The notes under the pieces: model-generated
Told to the model about the DNA's origin: nothing
The model's database searches: none
The model's input: the letters and a program-made list of their open reading frames with translations, nothing else
Shown: positions 44,147-52,829 of the stretch, one piece after another
Numbering within the stretch: the first letter of the stretch is position 1
Layout: each line of letters begins with the position of its first letter
Translations under genes and position numbers: made by a program
DNA from: Corynebacterium mastitidis DSM 44356
GTDB lineage: Bacteria; Actinomycetota; Actinomycetes; Mycobacteriales; Mycobacteriaceae
Assembly (NCBI RefSeq): GCF_000375365.1
Contig: NZ_AQXB01000007.1
Coordinates: 62,001 to 126,000 of the forward strand
Direction of reading: 5' to 3'
DNA length: 64,000 bases

Positions 44147-44986
44147 ATGCGCCTGGCCACACTGCGATCCCCCGATGGCGGCACGCACGCCGCCCGCCTG
44201 GATCCCGACCCCACCACCGCCACTGTCCTGGCGGGCTACCCCAGCGTGGGGCACCTGCTGCGGCAGGAGCACTGGGAAGAGATCGCCCGCACGGCCACGG
44301 GCTCGCGGCGCGTGGTGCGGCCCCAAGACCTCGCCCCCGTGATCCCGCGCCCGGGCAAGATCGTGTGCGTGGGGCTGAACTACGCCCGCCACATCGAGGA
44401 GATGGGCCATAAGCGCCCGGACGTCCCCACGCTGTTCATCAAGTTCCCCGAGGCGCTGACCGGCCCCTACGACGACGTGCCGCTGCCGCCCTGGGCCCAG
44501 CAAGCGGCGGACTTCGAGGGCGAGCTGGCGGTGGTCATCGGCACGCGGGCGCGGCGCGTGTCCGCCGAGGCCGCCGCCGAGCACATCGCCGGGTACGCCA
44601 TCATGAACGACTACTCCCTGCGGGATTACCAGTACCGCACCCAGCAGTGGCACCAGGGGAAGTCCCTGGAGCGCTCCAGCGGCTTTGGCCCCTGGCTGAC
44701 CACCCGCGATGCCTTCCGGCCCGGCGCGCCGCTGCAGACCTGGCTCAACGACGCCCCCATGCAGGAGGCCCGCACGGATGACCTGGTCTTTTCCCCGGAG
44801 GCACTCATCGAGTACATCAGCGCCCTGTATCCGCTGGAACCGGGCGACGTGATCGTCACCGGCACCCCGGCGGGCGTGGGCCACGCGCGCTCCCCCAAGC
44901 GCTACCTGCGCCACGGCGATACCGTGCGGGTGCGCGTGGAGGGGCTGGGAGAGATCGCCAACACCACGATCTTCGAGGAGGAATAA
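44147..44986 (+). CDS. Fumarylacetoacetate hydrolase-family protein
   Basis: The 279-residue protein has the FAH-family core from about residue 65: IVCVGLNYARHIEEMGHKRP, FIKFPEALTGPYDDV, the metal-binding DFEGELAVVIGTRARRV (about 125-141), YAIMNDYSLRDYQ (about 150-162), GFGPWLTTRD and PGDVIVTGTPAGVG (about 235-248). Family members are C-C hydrolases, isomerases or decarboxylases of 2-keto acids, including acylpyruvases and HpcE-type enzymes. The precise reaction cannot be told. It starts 6 bp after pth and overlaps the next gene by one base. Confidence 0.88.
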   Translation: MRLATLRSPDGGTHAARLDPDPTTATVLAGYPSVGHLLRQEHWEEIARTATGSRRVVRPQDLAPVIPRPGKIVCVGLNYARHIEEMGHKRPDVPTLFIKFPEALTGPYDDVPLPPWAQQAADFEGELAVVIGTRARRVSAEAAAEHIAGYAIMNDYSLRDYQYRTQQWHQGKSLERSSGFGPWLTTRDAFRPGAPLQTWLNDAPMQEARTDDLVFSPEALIEYISALYPLEPGDVIVTGTPAGVGHARSPKRYLRHGDTVRVRVEGLGEIANTTIFEEE

Positions 44987-45348
44987 TGCGGGTATCCAAG
45001 GCAACCGTCACAAAGATCGTCTGGCTCCTCGTCCTGGCCTTCCCCCTCTTCGGCGGCACCGGCGCGCGCTACCACCCGTTTTCCGCCCTGTTTGGCATCG
45101 CCACCGCGCTGGCCGCCGCCGGGGCCGTCGTCTGGGGCCTGCGCATCATGAAGACCACGCGCGCCGACGTCTTTATCACGCGCACCTTTTCCGTGTTCTG
45201 GCCACTCTACCTGCTGCTGGCCGCGGCGGGAATCGGAAGCTGGGAATGGCTGAGCGTGCTCATCTGGCCGTTCGTCATATGGATGACCATCGTGGAGAAT
45301 CACTACTTCCTCACCTGGGCCAAGAGCCTCGAACCCGAAACGGAGTAA
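44986..45348 (+). CDS. Small four-TM membrane protein A
   Basis: The 120-residue protein has four hydrophobic segments (IVWLLVLAFPLFGG, ALFGIATALAAAGAVVWGLR, FWPLYLLLAAAGIG, VLIWPFVIWMTIV) and a short conserved NHYFLTWAKSL end. It overlaps the FAH-family stop by one base (taatg) and is followed 2 bp later by a paralogue of similar layout. No known family or function. Confidence 0.65.
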   Translation: MRVSKATVTKIVWLLVLAFPLFGGTGARYHPFSALFGIATALAAAGAVVWGLRIMKTTRADVFITRTFSVFWPLYLLLAAAGIGSWEWLSVLIWPFVIWMTIVENHYFLTWAKSLEPETE

Positions 45349-45350
45349 GC

Positions 45351-45731
45351 ATGCGCACCCGCCGCGCCCGCCTGTTCAACCTCGCCTGGCTGATCGCGGT
45401 CGCCCTGCCCTCCTTCGGCACGGCGCGCGAGGGCATGGAGAAGCAGTATTACTCCCTCGCGCCCGCGCTCGGCGGCCTGCTCATGGCGGCGGCAGTGATC
45501 GCCACGCTGTGGGCGGTGCGCACCGTGTTTTCCACCCGCCCGGATCGCTTTGTCAACCGCACGTTCCTGGTGTTCGCCCCCATCTACGCGCTCGAGGCCA
45601 CCCTCTACATCGGCGGCCGGGAGTGGATCGCCGTTCTATTCTGGCTCGCCGTGGCGTTCATGCTGCTGGTGAACAACCCGAGGTTCCTCTGCTGGGCGCG
45701 GGGCCTGAACCGGCGGCGTCGCGTGGCCTAA
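45351..45731 (+). CDS. Small four-TM membrane protein B, paralogue of A
   Basis: The 126-residue protein shares with its upstream neighbour the order of four helices and the FxNRTFLVFAPIYALEA / TRTFSVFWPLYLLLA and NNPRFLCWARGL / NHYFLTWAKSL segments, so the two arose by duplication. It starts at ATG 45351, 2 bp after the preceding stop, and ends convergent with the dioxygenase-like gene, overlapping its end by 4 bp. Function unknown. Confidence 0.65.
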   Translation: MRTRRARLFNLAWLIAVALPSFGTAREGMEKQYYSLAPALGGLLMAAAVIATLWAVRTVFSTRPDRFVNRTFLVFAPIYALEATLYIGGREWIAVLFWLAVAFMLLVNNPRFLCWARGLNRRRRVA

Positions 45732-46792
45732 CCCTGCAGGGGCTGCGGCGGGCGGCCACCCGACGGGGGCGGACCCTGCGGGGCGTTATCACCGGGGCCA
45801 CCCGGGCCGCCGGGCCCTCCTTCACCGCCCGGTCCGCCCTGGCCCGGCATGGGCGCGGGGTTGCTCATCTCCTGCTCGGTGGTGGGGTCGATCGCGACGT
45901 CGATAGTGAGGGTGTAGCCATCCCGCGCGGAGCCGCTCACGGCGGGCACCTGATCGTCCCAGCCGTCGCTGAACACGTTGTCCGTGTCCAGGGTGATCTG
46001 GGAGAAGTTCTCCGCCGATCCCGCGTACCGGGAGTCCGAGTAGCAGGCGCGGGCCACCTCCTCGGGCACCACGAGCTGGGAGGTGAGCACGTTGTTGTTC
46101 ACGTCCGTGATGGAGGCGGAGTCGGGGAATACCTCGAAGTGGATGTGCGGCCAGCGCCCGGCGTAGCACCCGGGGACGATGGTCTGGAAGGTCACAGTAC
46201 CGTTGGAGTCCGCCACCTGCACGCCGCGCAGGTAGGTCTCCTCCAGCAGGGCGTCGTCGTACATGGAGTAGCGCCCCTCGGCGTCGCAGTGCCAAATGTA
46301 CACCGCCGCGCCCGCGTAGGGGGCGTTGCTCTTGGAGAGGTCGATGAGGTTCAGCCGCACGGTCAGCGGCACGCCGTCCGCGGTGGCCCCGCCGCCGATG
46401 GAGGATCGGATGTCCGAGCGCTCCACCCCGGTGATGTCCAGCACGTCGGGGCCGTTGGAGCCGTCGCCGGGGTAGGGCCCGGCGGTCTCGGTGTTCATCT
46501 CCTCGGGCACGGCGGCCCCGGCGTTGCCGGTGGCCGTGGAGCTGGCCCGCTGCGAGGACTCGGAGGACTCAGAGCCGGGCGCGCAGGCGGCCAGGGCGAG
46601 GGCCCCGGCGCCAAGGCCCAGGCCGCCGAGGAGCCTGCGGCGGCTGAGCACGGTGCCGAGGTCGAAGGCCAGGCCCTGATCCTCGGGACCCTCGTTCTGG
46701 CGGTCGAGGCGGCGGCCCTCAAAGCGATGGACCTCACCGTCTGCGGCGGGGCCACGGTCCTCGGCGGAGGGGTAGGGGCGAAAACGAAACAC
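45728..46792 (-). CDS. Intradiol ring-cleavage dioxygenase-like Tat lipoprotein
   Basis: From GTG 46792 (SD gaaagga) the product is 354 residues. After a 50-residue N-region comes a twin-arginine signal (LSRRRLLGGLGLGAGALALA) ending in a lipobox (AAC), so the domain is outside the membrane. The catalytic domain has VYIWHCDAEGRYSMYDD (about 160-176) and IVPGCYAGRWPHIHFEVFPD (about 208-227), giving the Tyr and His iron ligands of intradiol dioxygenases. The end is a Gly/Pro-rich tail (GGPGGEGGPGGPGGPGD). Cytoplasmic relatives cleave catechols; the substrate of exported forms is unknown. No other aromatic genes are nearby except the FAH-family gene. Confidence 0.85.
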   Translation of the reverse strand: MFRFRPYPSAEDRGPAADGEVHRFEGRRLDRQNEGPEDQGLAFDLGTVLSRRRLLGGLGLGAGALALAACAPGSESSESSQRASSTATGNAGAAVPEEMNTETAGPYPGDGSNGPDVLDITGVERSDIRSSIGGGATADGVPLTVRLNLIDLSKSNAPYAGAAVYIWHCDAEGRYSMYDDALLEETYLRGVQVADSNGTVTFQTIVPGCYAGRWPHIHFEVFPDSASITDVNNNVLTSQLVVPEEVARACYSDSRYAGSAENFSQITLDTDNVFSDGWDDQVPAVSGSARDGYTLTIDVAIDPTTEQEMSNPAPMPGQGGPGGEGGPGGPGGPGDNAPQGPPPSGGRPPQPLQG

Positions 46793-46855
46793 GGAAGGGT
46801 CCTTTCGGGGAAAACCAACGGAACGCACCCCACGCTAGGGCCCCTCCCTCCCCGA

Positions 46856-47878
46856 TTACCGAGCGTTTCCTGTGAGGCTACCGAGTAGTTCCATAATGTC
46901 TGCTGCGGGTAGAGGTTTGGCCTCCCGGTAGCCCTCCCCCGCGAGGCAATAGGCGCAGTCGGGGTCGGAGCGCAGCGGCTTGAGCAGGGCATTCAGGTGC
47001 GGATAGGAGGGCGGAACCTCCCGGTACTCGCGGGTAAAGGCCGTGGCCAGGCCGCGCGCGTAGCGCCCGGAGAAGGCCCGCGTGGACACCGTCTCCGCCT
47101 CCGCACGCTCCAGGAGGCTGCGGTTGGCCGCCGAGGTTCCGGCCTCCCGAGCCAGCAGAAAGGCCGTGCCGCAGGACGCCGCGCGCACCCCCGGCCAGGT
47201 CAGCGCCTCGGCCACCACCCCCGGGGTGGAAAGACCCCCGGCCGCCACCAGGGGCAGGTCCACCGCCCGGGCCACCGCACCCACCAGCTCCCGCAGCGGG
47301 CGGGCGTCCGGTTCCTCCTGCACCGTCCAGGTGGAGCGATGCCCGCCCGCCTCCGGGCCCTGCACAACCAGCGCGTCCGCCCCGGCACGCGCGGCGGCCA
47401 CGGCGTCGCGCTCGCTTGTCACCGTTACCCAGACCTCCACGCCGTAGGAGTGCAGGCAATCGACCTCGTGCGGTGAGAACACGCCGAAGGTGCTGCTGAC
47501 CACCGCCGGGCCAACTCCCTCCCGGACGGCGTCCAGCACGGCGGCAAACTTGGCGTCCCACCCCATCGTGTAGTCCACCGCGGGCAGCGCCGGGGCGGGC
47601 TGACCGTGGCTCTCGAAGAAGCCCGCGAGGTCGCCCACGAGCCCCTCCAGGGCTGAGAGGTCCCCGTAGGGCTGCTGCGGGCAAAAGAGGTTCACCCCGT
47701 ATCGGACGCCCGCCGCCTCCCGCATGTCCGAGGCCAGCCGCCCCGCGTCGATCGAGCCCGAGGCCAGAAAGCCCAGGCCCCCGGCGCGCGACGCCGCCGA
47801 GGCCAGCGCCGGGGTGGAGGGGCCGCCGGCCATCGGGGCCGCCACGATGGGCGTAGAAAGGGTGTCAAGGATGCTCAT
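46856..47878 (-). CDS. Nitronate monooxygenase-family FMN enzyme
   Basis: From ATG 47878 (SD ggag) the product is 340 residues of the 2-nitropropane dioxygenase/nitronate monooxygenase TIM-barrel family: PIVAAPMAGGPSTPALASAA (about 10-29), GGLGFLASGS, VVSSTFGVFSPHEV, ADALVVQGPEAGGHRSTW (about 168-185) with the catalytic His, LVAAGGLSTPGVVAEAL and CGTAFLLAREAGTS. It oxidises alkyl nitronates or acts as an FMN oxidase. It is divergent from pth copy 2 by 31 bp. The C-terminus has a CAYC pair. Confidence 0.9.
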   Translation of the reverse strand: MSILDTLSTPIVAAPMAGGPSTPALASAASRAGGLGFLASGSIDAGRLASDMREAAGVRYGVNLFCPQQPYGDLSALEGLVGDLAGFFESHGQPAPALPAVDYTMGWDAKFAAVLDAVREGVGPAVVSSTFGVFSPHEVDCLHSYGVEVWVTVTSERDAVAAARAGADALVVQGPEAGGHRSTWTVQEEPDARPLRELVGAVARAVDLPLVAAGGLSTPGVVAEALTWPGVRAASCGTAFLLAREAGTSAANRSLLERAEAETVSTRAFSGRYARGLATAFTREYREVPPSYPHLNALLKPLRSDPDCAYCLAGEGYREAKPLPAADIMELLGSLTGNAR

Positions 47879-47909
47879 GCTCTCCAAGGCTATGTGACAT
47901 GATGAGGCG

Positions 47910-48536
47910 GTGGCACTCTTTTCTCGAATCATGCACCTCCTGCGCCCCTCGGCCACCCCCGAGGCCGACCTCCACGGCGTGCAATGGCTCATCATCGGTC
48001 TAGGCAACCCCGGCGCGCGCTACGAGCGCACCCCGCACAACGTGGGCTACCTGGCTCTCGACGCCCTGCGCGGCGGCGCGCCCCTGCTGCCCTACCCCGG
48101 CGCGCCGGTGACCGCCTGCCGCGCGAGCATCGACACCGTGCCTGTGGCCCTCCTGCGCTCCACCACGTACATGAACGAATCGGGGCAGGCCGTGGCCCCC
48201 CTGGCCGAGGCCCTGGGGCTGCCGCCGGAGCGCGTGGTGGTGCTGCACGACGAGCTGGACCTTCCCACCGGCACCGTCCGGCTGCGCCAGGGAGGGGCGG
48301 AAAACGGCCACAACGGCTTGAAGTCGCTCAGCGCGGAGCTGGGCTCGCGCGACTACGTGCGCGTGCGCATGGGAATCTCGCGCCCGCCCAAGGGCACCCC
48401 CGTGGTGGACTACGTGCTGGGCGACCTGGAGGACACCCCCGAGCTGCGCACCGGGATCGAGAACGCCGCGGAGGCCGCACGCCTGGTGGTGGGCCAGGGG
48501 CTGGCCCGCGCCCAGAACGAGATCCACCGGCGCTAG
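47910..48536 (+). CDS. pth: Peptidyl-tRNA hydrolase, copy 2
   Basis: The 208-residue product (GTG 47910; ATG at codon 8 is an alternative) has LIIGLGNPGARYERTPHNVG (about 27-46), STTYMNESGQAV (about 84-95), VVVLHDELDLPTGTVRLRQG (about 108-127) and ENGHNGLKSL, so all catalytic residues are kept. It is about 45% identical by eye with copy 1 at 43604. Two pth genes near rplY are a corynebacterial feature; here about 4 kb of other genes lie between them. Confidence 0.93.
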   Translation: MALFSRIMHLLRPSATPEADLHGVQWLIIGLGNPGARYERTPHNVGYLALDALRGGAPLLPYPGAPVTACRASIDTVPVALLRSTTYMNESGQAVAPLAEALGLPPERVVVLHDELDLPTGTVRLRQGGAENGHNGLKSLSAELGSRDYVRVRMGISRPPKGTPVVDYVLGDLEDTPELRTGIENAAEAARLVVGQGLARAQNEIHRR

Positions 48537-48555
48537 GAACGGGGCTGCCCCTGGA

Positions 48556-49107
48556 TTAGGCCGCCCGCGCCGCGCGCTCCAGCTCGCCCAGCAGGGCGTC
48601 CAGGGAGGCGGCCTGGCGCTCACCGGGGGTGAACACGCCGTCCTGGACGTCATCGAAAATGCTCAGAGCAAGCTGCGTGCGCAGCATGGGGCACTCGAAG
48701 TTGGCCATGATGGCCCGCCAGTGCTCCACCGCCCGGATGCCGCCGGAGGCGCTGTAGCCCACAAAACCCAGGGGCTTACCCCGCCACTCCGCACCCAGGC
48801 AGTCCACAGCGTTCTTCATCGCGCCGGGCACGGAGCGGTTGTACTCGGGGGTGATGAACACGAAGGCGTCGCAGGCGTCGATGACCCGCGACCACTCCTG
48901 CACGCGCGGGTCCTCGTAGCGCTTGTTGGCCGCTGCGGGCAGCACCTCGGAGGCGTAGAGGGGGAGGTCAAAGTCCTTGAGGTCGATCAGGACGTACTCG
49001 CACGCGCCCGAGGCCGCGCGCTCCCCTCCCGCCCGGGCCACCCACCGCCCGATCTGCTCGCCCAGGCGACCCTGGCGAATGGAACCAACGATGATGCCGA
49101 TCTTCAT
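48556..49107 (-). CDS. NADPH-dependent FMN reductase-family protein
   Basis: The 183-residue flavodoxin-fold protein has MKIGIIVGSIRQGRLGEQIG (1-20) with the FMN phosphate loop, FVFITPEYNRSVPGAMKNAV (about 82-101) and KPLGFVGYSASGGIRAVEHW (about 110-129). Relatives reduce FMN, azo dyes, quinones or chromate with NAD(P)H in the cytoplasm. It is monocistronic, convergent with pth copy 2 and divergent from prfC. The substrate is not known. Confidence 0.9.
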   Translation of the reverse strand: MKIGIIVGSIRQGRLGEQIGRWVARAGGERAASGACEYVLIDLKDFDLPLYASEVLPAAANKRYEDPRVQEWSRVIDACDAFVFITPEYNRSVPGAMKNAVDCLGAEWRGKPLGFVGYSASGGIRAVEHWRAIMANFECPMLRTQLALSIFDDVQDGVFTPGERQAASLDALLGELERAARAA

Positions 49108-49213
49108 GGGAGTATCTTCTCCCAGATTTATGGATACGTCAATAAAAGCGGTGGGGCACGCAGCCCGGCTCCGAATCCTCCGAGTCCGAGGGCCTGAAGT
49201 ACCCTAATACCCT

Positions 49214-50845
49214 ATGAGCACCGCCGCTGAAGCCTCCCGCCGCCGCACCTTCGCCGTCATCGCCCACCCGGACGCCGGTAAGTCCACCCTCACCGAGGCC
49301 CTGGCCCTGCACGCGCACATGATCGCGGAGGCCGGCGCCGTCCACGGCAAGGCGGGCCGCAAGGCCACCGTCTCGGACTGGATGGAGATGGAAAAGGATC
49401 GCGGCATCTCCATCGCCTCCTCCGCCCTGCAGTTCGAGTACGCCCCGGACGGGCACACTGGCGAGCCCTACATGATCAACCTGGTGGACACCCCCGGCCA
49501 CGCGGACTTCTCCGAGGACACCTACCGCGTGCTCATGGCTGTGGACGCCGCCGTGATGCTCATCGACGCCGCCAAGGGCCTCGAGCCGCAGACCCTGCAG
49601 CTATTCCGGGTGTGCAAGGCGCGCGGGCTGCCCATCATCACCGTGATCAACAAGTGGGATCGCGTGGGCCGCTCCCCCCTAGAGCTGGTGGACGAGATCG
49701 TCGCGGAGATCGGCCTGCAGCCCACCCCGCTGTTCTGGCCCGTGGGCGAGGCCGGGGACTTCCGCGGCCTGGCCCGCGTGGGGGACTCCGGGGAGGTCAG
49801 CCAGTACATCCACTTCACCCGCACCGCGGGCGGGGCGAGCATCGCCCCGGAGGAGCACCTCGATCCGGAGGCCGCGGCGCGGCGCGAGGGCGAGGTGTGG
49901 GAGACCGCCCAGGAGGAGGCGGAGCTGCTGGCCGCCGACGGCGCCCTGCACGATCAGGACCTCTTTGAAAACTGCGAGACCTCTCCCCTCATCTTCGCCT
50001 CGGCCATGCTCAACTTCGGCGTGCACCAGATCCTCGACACCCTCTGCGCCCTGGCCCCCGCCCCGCACGCGCGCGCGGCGGACGAGGCGGCCGTGGCGGC
50101 GTCGACAAGCGCGATGGACAGCGAGCGCGGCGTGGACGATGCCTTCTCCGGCGTGGTCTTCAAGGTGCAGGCGGGCATGGACCGCAACCACCGGGACACC
50201 CTGGCCTTCATGCGCGTGGTCTCCGGGGAGTTCGAGCGCGGCATGCAGGTCACCCACGCGCAGTCGGGGCGCTCCTTTTCCACCAAGTACGCGCTCACGG
50301 TGTTCGGCCGCACCCGCGCCACGGTGGAGACGGCCTACCCGGGGGACATCGTGGGCCTGGTCAACGCAGGGGCGCTGGCCCCGGGCGACACGATCTTCGC
50401 CGGGCGCAAGGTGCAGTACCCGCCCATGCCGCAGTTCGCGCCCGAGCACTTCCGCACCCTGCGCGCCAAGTCCCTGGGCAAGTACAAGCAGTTCCGCAAG
50501 GCCCTGGATCAGCTCAACGCCGAGGGCGTGGTGCAGATCCTGCGCAACGACGCCCGAGGCGACGCCGCCCCCGTGATGGCCGCCGTGGGCCCCATGCAGT
50601 TCGAGGTGATGCAGGCGCGCATGCTCAACGAGTACGGGGTGGAGACGCAGGCCGACCCGGTGCCCTACAAGGTGGCCCGGCGCACGGACGCGCAGTCCGC
50701 GCCGGGGCTGGGCAGGCAGCGCGGGGTGGAGATCTTCACCCGCACCGACGGCGAGCTGGTGGCGTTGTTTGGCGATAAGTGGAAGCTGGCCTTCGTGGAG
50801 CGCGAGCACCCGGAGTTCACGCTGGAACCGATGGTGGCGGACTAG
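49214..50845 (+). CDS. prfC: Peptide chain release factor 3
   Basis: RF3 is a GTPase that recycles RF1/RF2 from the ribosome. The 543-residue product has G1 AVIAHPDAGKSTLTEA (about 14-29), DRGISIASSALQFEY (about 62-76), G3 NLVDTPGHADFSEDTYRV (about 89-106), G4 ITVINKWDR (about 142-150) and the RF3-typical RTxAATVEEA-like FGRTRATVETAYPGDIVGL in domain II. Length and order are normal. The stop is directly followed by the ATG of the next gene. Confidence 0.95.
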   Translation: MSTAAEASRRRTFAVIAHPDAGKSTLTEALALHAHMIAEAGAVHGKAGRKATVSDWMEMEKDRGISIASSALQFEYAPDGHTGEPYMINLVDTPGHADFSEDTYRVLMAVDAAVMLIDAAKGLEPQTLQLFRVCKARGLPIITVINKWDRVGRSPLELVDEIVAEIGLQPTPLFWPVGEAGDFRGLARVGDSGEVSQYIHFTRTAGGASIAPEEHLDPEAAARREGEVWETAQEEAELLAADGALHDQDLFENCETSPLIFASAMLNFGVHQILDTLCALAPAPHARAADEAAVAASTSAMDSERGVDDAFSGVVFKVQAGMDRNHRDTLAFMRVVSGEFERGMQVTHAQSGRSFSTKYALTVFGRTRATVETAYPGDIVGLVNAGALAPGDTIFAGRKVQYPPMPQFAPEHFRTLRAKSLGKYKQFRKALDQLNAEGVVQILRNDARGDAAPVMAAVGPMQFEVMQARMLNEYGVETQADPVPYKVARRTDAQSAPGLGRQRGVEIFTRTDGELVALFGDKWKLAFVEREHPEFTLEPMVAD

Positions 50846-51232
50846 ATGGCGCGCTGGCTGCCCCGGTTCCTGCGCGGCCCGCGCCGCAGCCCCGCCGCGC
50901 GCCTGCCCCGGCCGCCGCGCGCGGCGCACCGGGTTCCGGTGCCCCACCTGCACGCGCACACGGCGGAGTCCCTGGTGGTGCTCACCACCGCCCCGGAGGC
51001 GCTGCCAGCGCTGCGATCAGCGCTGGACCGGGGCACCGCGCTACACCTAACCTGCACGGGCGCCCGGGACGTGACGCTCATGCCCGGCGAGGGCCCTCCC
51101 ACCCTCGACCCGGACGAGGGGTGGCTCATCCCGCTGCCGGAGGAGACCCGGGAGTTCCTGCTGCACGGCGTCCCGGAGGAGGCCGGGGCATGGGAGCTGC
51201 CGGGGACGAACGTGGGGCTGGTGCTGGAATAG
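50846..51232 (+). CDS. Hypothetical protein translationally joined to prfC
   Basis: The ATG follows the prfC stop with no gap (tagatg). The 128-residue product starts with an Arg/Pro-rich segment (MARWLPRFLRGPRRSPAARL) and continues with ESLVVLTTAPEALPALRSAL and WLIPLPEETREFLLHGVPEE. No signal, membrane segment or known domain. It is probably expressed by coupling with prfC. Confidence 0.6.
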   Translation: MARWLPRFLRGPRRSPAARLPRPPRAAHRVPVPHLHAHTAESLVVLTTAPEALPALRSALDRGTALHLTCTGARDVTLMPGEGPPTLDPDEGWLIPLPEETREFLLHGVPEEAGAWELPGTNVGLVLE

Positions 51233-51295
51233 GGGCCCGGCCGCCGCCCGGTGAGCCCCACGCCATGCCCCATCAACCACCCCCACCAACGAAGA

Positions 51296-51322
51296 AAGGC
51301 CCCCGAATCCCTCGGGGGCCTT
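51296..51322. terminator. Bidirectional terminator between convergent genes
   Basis: Stem aaggcccccga / tcgggggcctt with a 5-base loop; on the minus strand it is followed by ttcttcg, so it can serve the CAP-domain gene as well as the prfC transcript. Confidence 0.8.
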
Positions 51323-51369
51323 GCGCCGCGTGACACGGCCTCGTGTTATCTCAGCGTTTGCGTGAACGC

Positions 51370-51831
51370 TTATGCGCCAAAGCGCTGCACCACGTAGGAG
51401 CCGTCCTCGGCCTGGGCGATGCCGATCTTGCTCATCTCGGGATCGAGCACGTTCTCCTTGGCGCCCGGGTTCTCCATCCAGACGCGCAGGACCTCGTCCG
51501 CGCTCGGGAGGGTGCCAAACCAGGCCACGTTCTCCACCTCGGCGTCATCGGAGTGGCTCACCTCGTGGTTACCGCACATCTCCTCGGCCCACTGCTGGGC
51601 CGTCCAGCCCAGGGTGGTGTCGTAGCGCAGGGCGTCGAGCCCCTGGTCCTCGCGCTCGGCGTTGGTCAGCTCGAAGATTTCCTCCGCCAGGGCGATCGCG
51701 GCGGACTGGCCGCTCGCCTGCGTGGTCTCGGTCGCGGAGGCCTCCTCCGCGGCCGCCACGGCGGCACCGCTCATTCCTGCGGTCAGGGCGATGGCGCAGG
51801 CCAGGCCCTTGAATACGTAGCGTCGTTTCAT
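51370..51831 (-). CDS. Secreted CAP-domain (SCP/PR-1) protein
   Basis: The 153-residue protein has a signal peptide (MKRRYVFKGLACAIALTAGM, cleavage near AVA/AEE) and a compact CAP domain: IFELTNAEREDQGLDALRYD (about 52-71), AQQWAEEMCGNHEVSHSDDA (about 79-98) with His candidates, VENVAWFGTLPSADEVLRVW and NVLDPEMSKIGIAQAEDGSY. CAP proteins of bacteria are extracellular with varied roles. The domain is short but keeps the main segments. SD aagggg precedes ATG 51831. Confidence 0.88.
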   Translation of the reverse strand: MKRRYVFKGLACAIALTAGMSGAAVAAAEEASATETTQASGQSAAIALAEEIFELTNAEREDQGLDALRYDTTLGWTAQQWAEEMCGNHEVSHSDDAEVENVAWFGTLPSADEVLRVWMENPGAKENVLDPEMSKIGIAQAEDGSYVVQRFGA

Positions 51832-52008
51832 TATTGCAACCCCTTTCGTAACGCTCTCTGAATACCTTATAAGGATTCACTGGGGTTTTCCATATCGAGC
51901 GGGCTTTTTGCCGCGCATCTCACGCGCAGCCCACCACACACGCCACCCCCATACATGACCTCCTTCACAAAAGACCGGCCCAACGCTACACTCGGACCCA
52001 CACTCAAG

Positions 52009-52023
52009 GATTGTTGAACAATC
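52009..52023 (+). promoter_or_regulatory. Putative GntR operator upstream of pxpA
   Basis: A perfect 15-bp palindrome gattgttgaacaatc, 14 bp before the GTG start of pxpA. Its core (ttgttgaacaa) recurs inverted at 58054-58064 before the NRAMP-like gene at the other end of the locus, and a GntR/FCD regulator is encoded between (56135). Confidence 0.7.
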
Positions 52024-52037
52024 AGGGAAGGAGCACC

Positions 52038-52829
52038 GTGATCGGCATCGACCTCAACGCGGATCTGGGAGAGACCACGGCGGGAAACCCCGTGGCAGAC
52101 GACGCCGCCATGATCGCCCTCGTCTCGAGCGCCAACGTCGCCTGCGGCTTCCACGCCGGCGATCCGCACTCCATCTCCGCCACCGCCCGCCGGGCCGCCG
52201 AGCGCGGCGTCTCCCTTGGTGCGCACGTGGGGTACAACGACGCCCCCGGCTTCGGCCGCCGCTTCATCGACTACGACCCCGCCGAGCTGGCGGACGAGGT
52301 CTTGTACCAAATCGGGGCGCTCTCCGCGCTCGCCGCCGCCCACGGCGCCACCGTCTCCTACGTCAAGCCCCACGGGGCGCTGTACAACGCCATCGTGACG
52401 CACAAGAAGCAGGCGCAGGCCGTGATCGACGGGGTGCGCGCCTTCGGGGACCTCCCCCTCATGCTCCTGCCCGGCGGCGTGGCCGTGGATCTGGCCGAGG
52501 GGCGCGGGATGACGGTGATCCGCGAGGCGTTTGCGGACCGCGCCTACCTCCCGAACGGCACCCTGGTGAGCCGCCGCGAGCCCGGCGCTGTGCTGCACGG
52601 AACCGAGGAGGTGCTGCGGCGCGTCCGCCAGGTGGCCACCACCGGTGCCGTCACCGCCATCGACGGCACCGTGGTGCCCGTGGACGCCCAATCCGTGTGC
52701 GTGCACGGGGACTCCCCCGGCGCGGTGGACATGGCCCGGGCCATCGTGGAGGGCCTGCGCGCCGACGGCATCGCCATCCGCAGCGCCGTGGCCGCGCCCG
52801 CCACCGTCGAGGGGCCCACCGCCTCATGA
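52038..52829 (+). CDS. pxpA: 5-oxoprolinase subunit A (LamB/YcsF family)
   Basis: PxpA works with PxpB and PxpC to hydrolyse 5-oxoproline (pyroglutamate) to glutamate with ATP. From GTG 52038 (SD ggaaggag) the product is 263 residues: IGIDLNADLGE (2-12), SANVACGFHAGDPHSI (about 33-48), GAHVGYNDAPGFGRR (about 64-78), YVKPHGALYNAI (about 107-118) and a C-terminal VCVHGDSPGAV. It overlaps the next gene by ATGA. Confidence 0.94.
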   Translation: MIGIDLNADLGETTAGNPVADDAAMIALVSSANVACGFHAGDPHSISATARRAAERGVSLGAHVGYNDAPGFGRRFIDYDPAELADEVLYQIGALSALAAAHGATVSYVKPHGALYNAIVTHKKQAQAVIDGVRAFGDLPLMLLPGGVAVDLAEGRGMTVIREAFADRAYLPNGTLVSRREPGAVLHGTEEVLRRVRQVATTGAVTAIDGTVVPVDAQSVCVHGDSPGAVDMARAIVEGLRADGIAIRSAVAAPATVEGPTAS

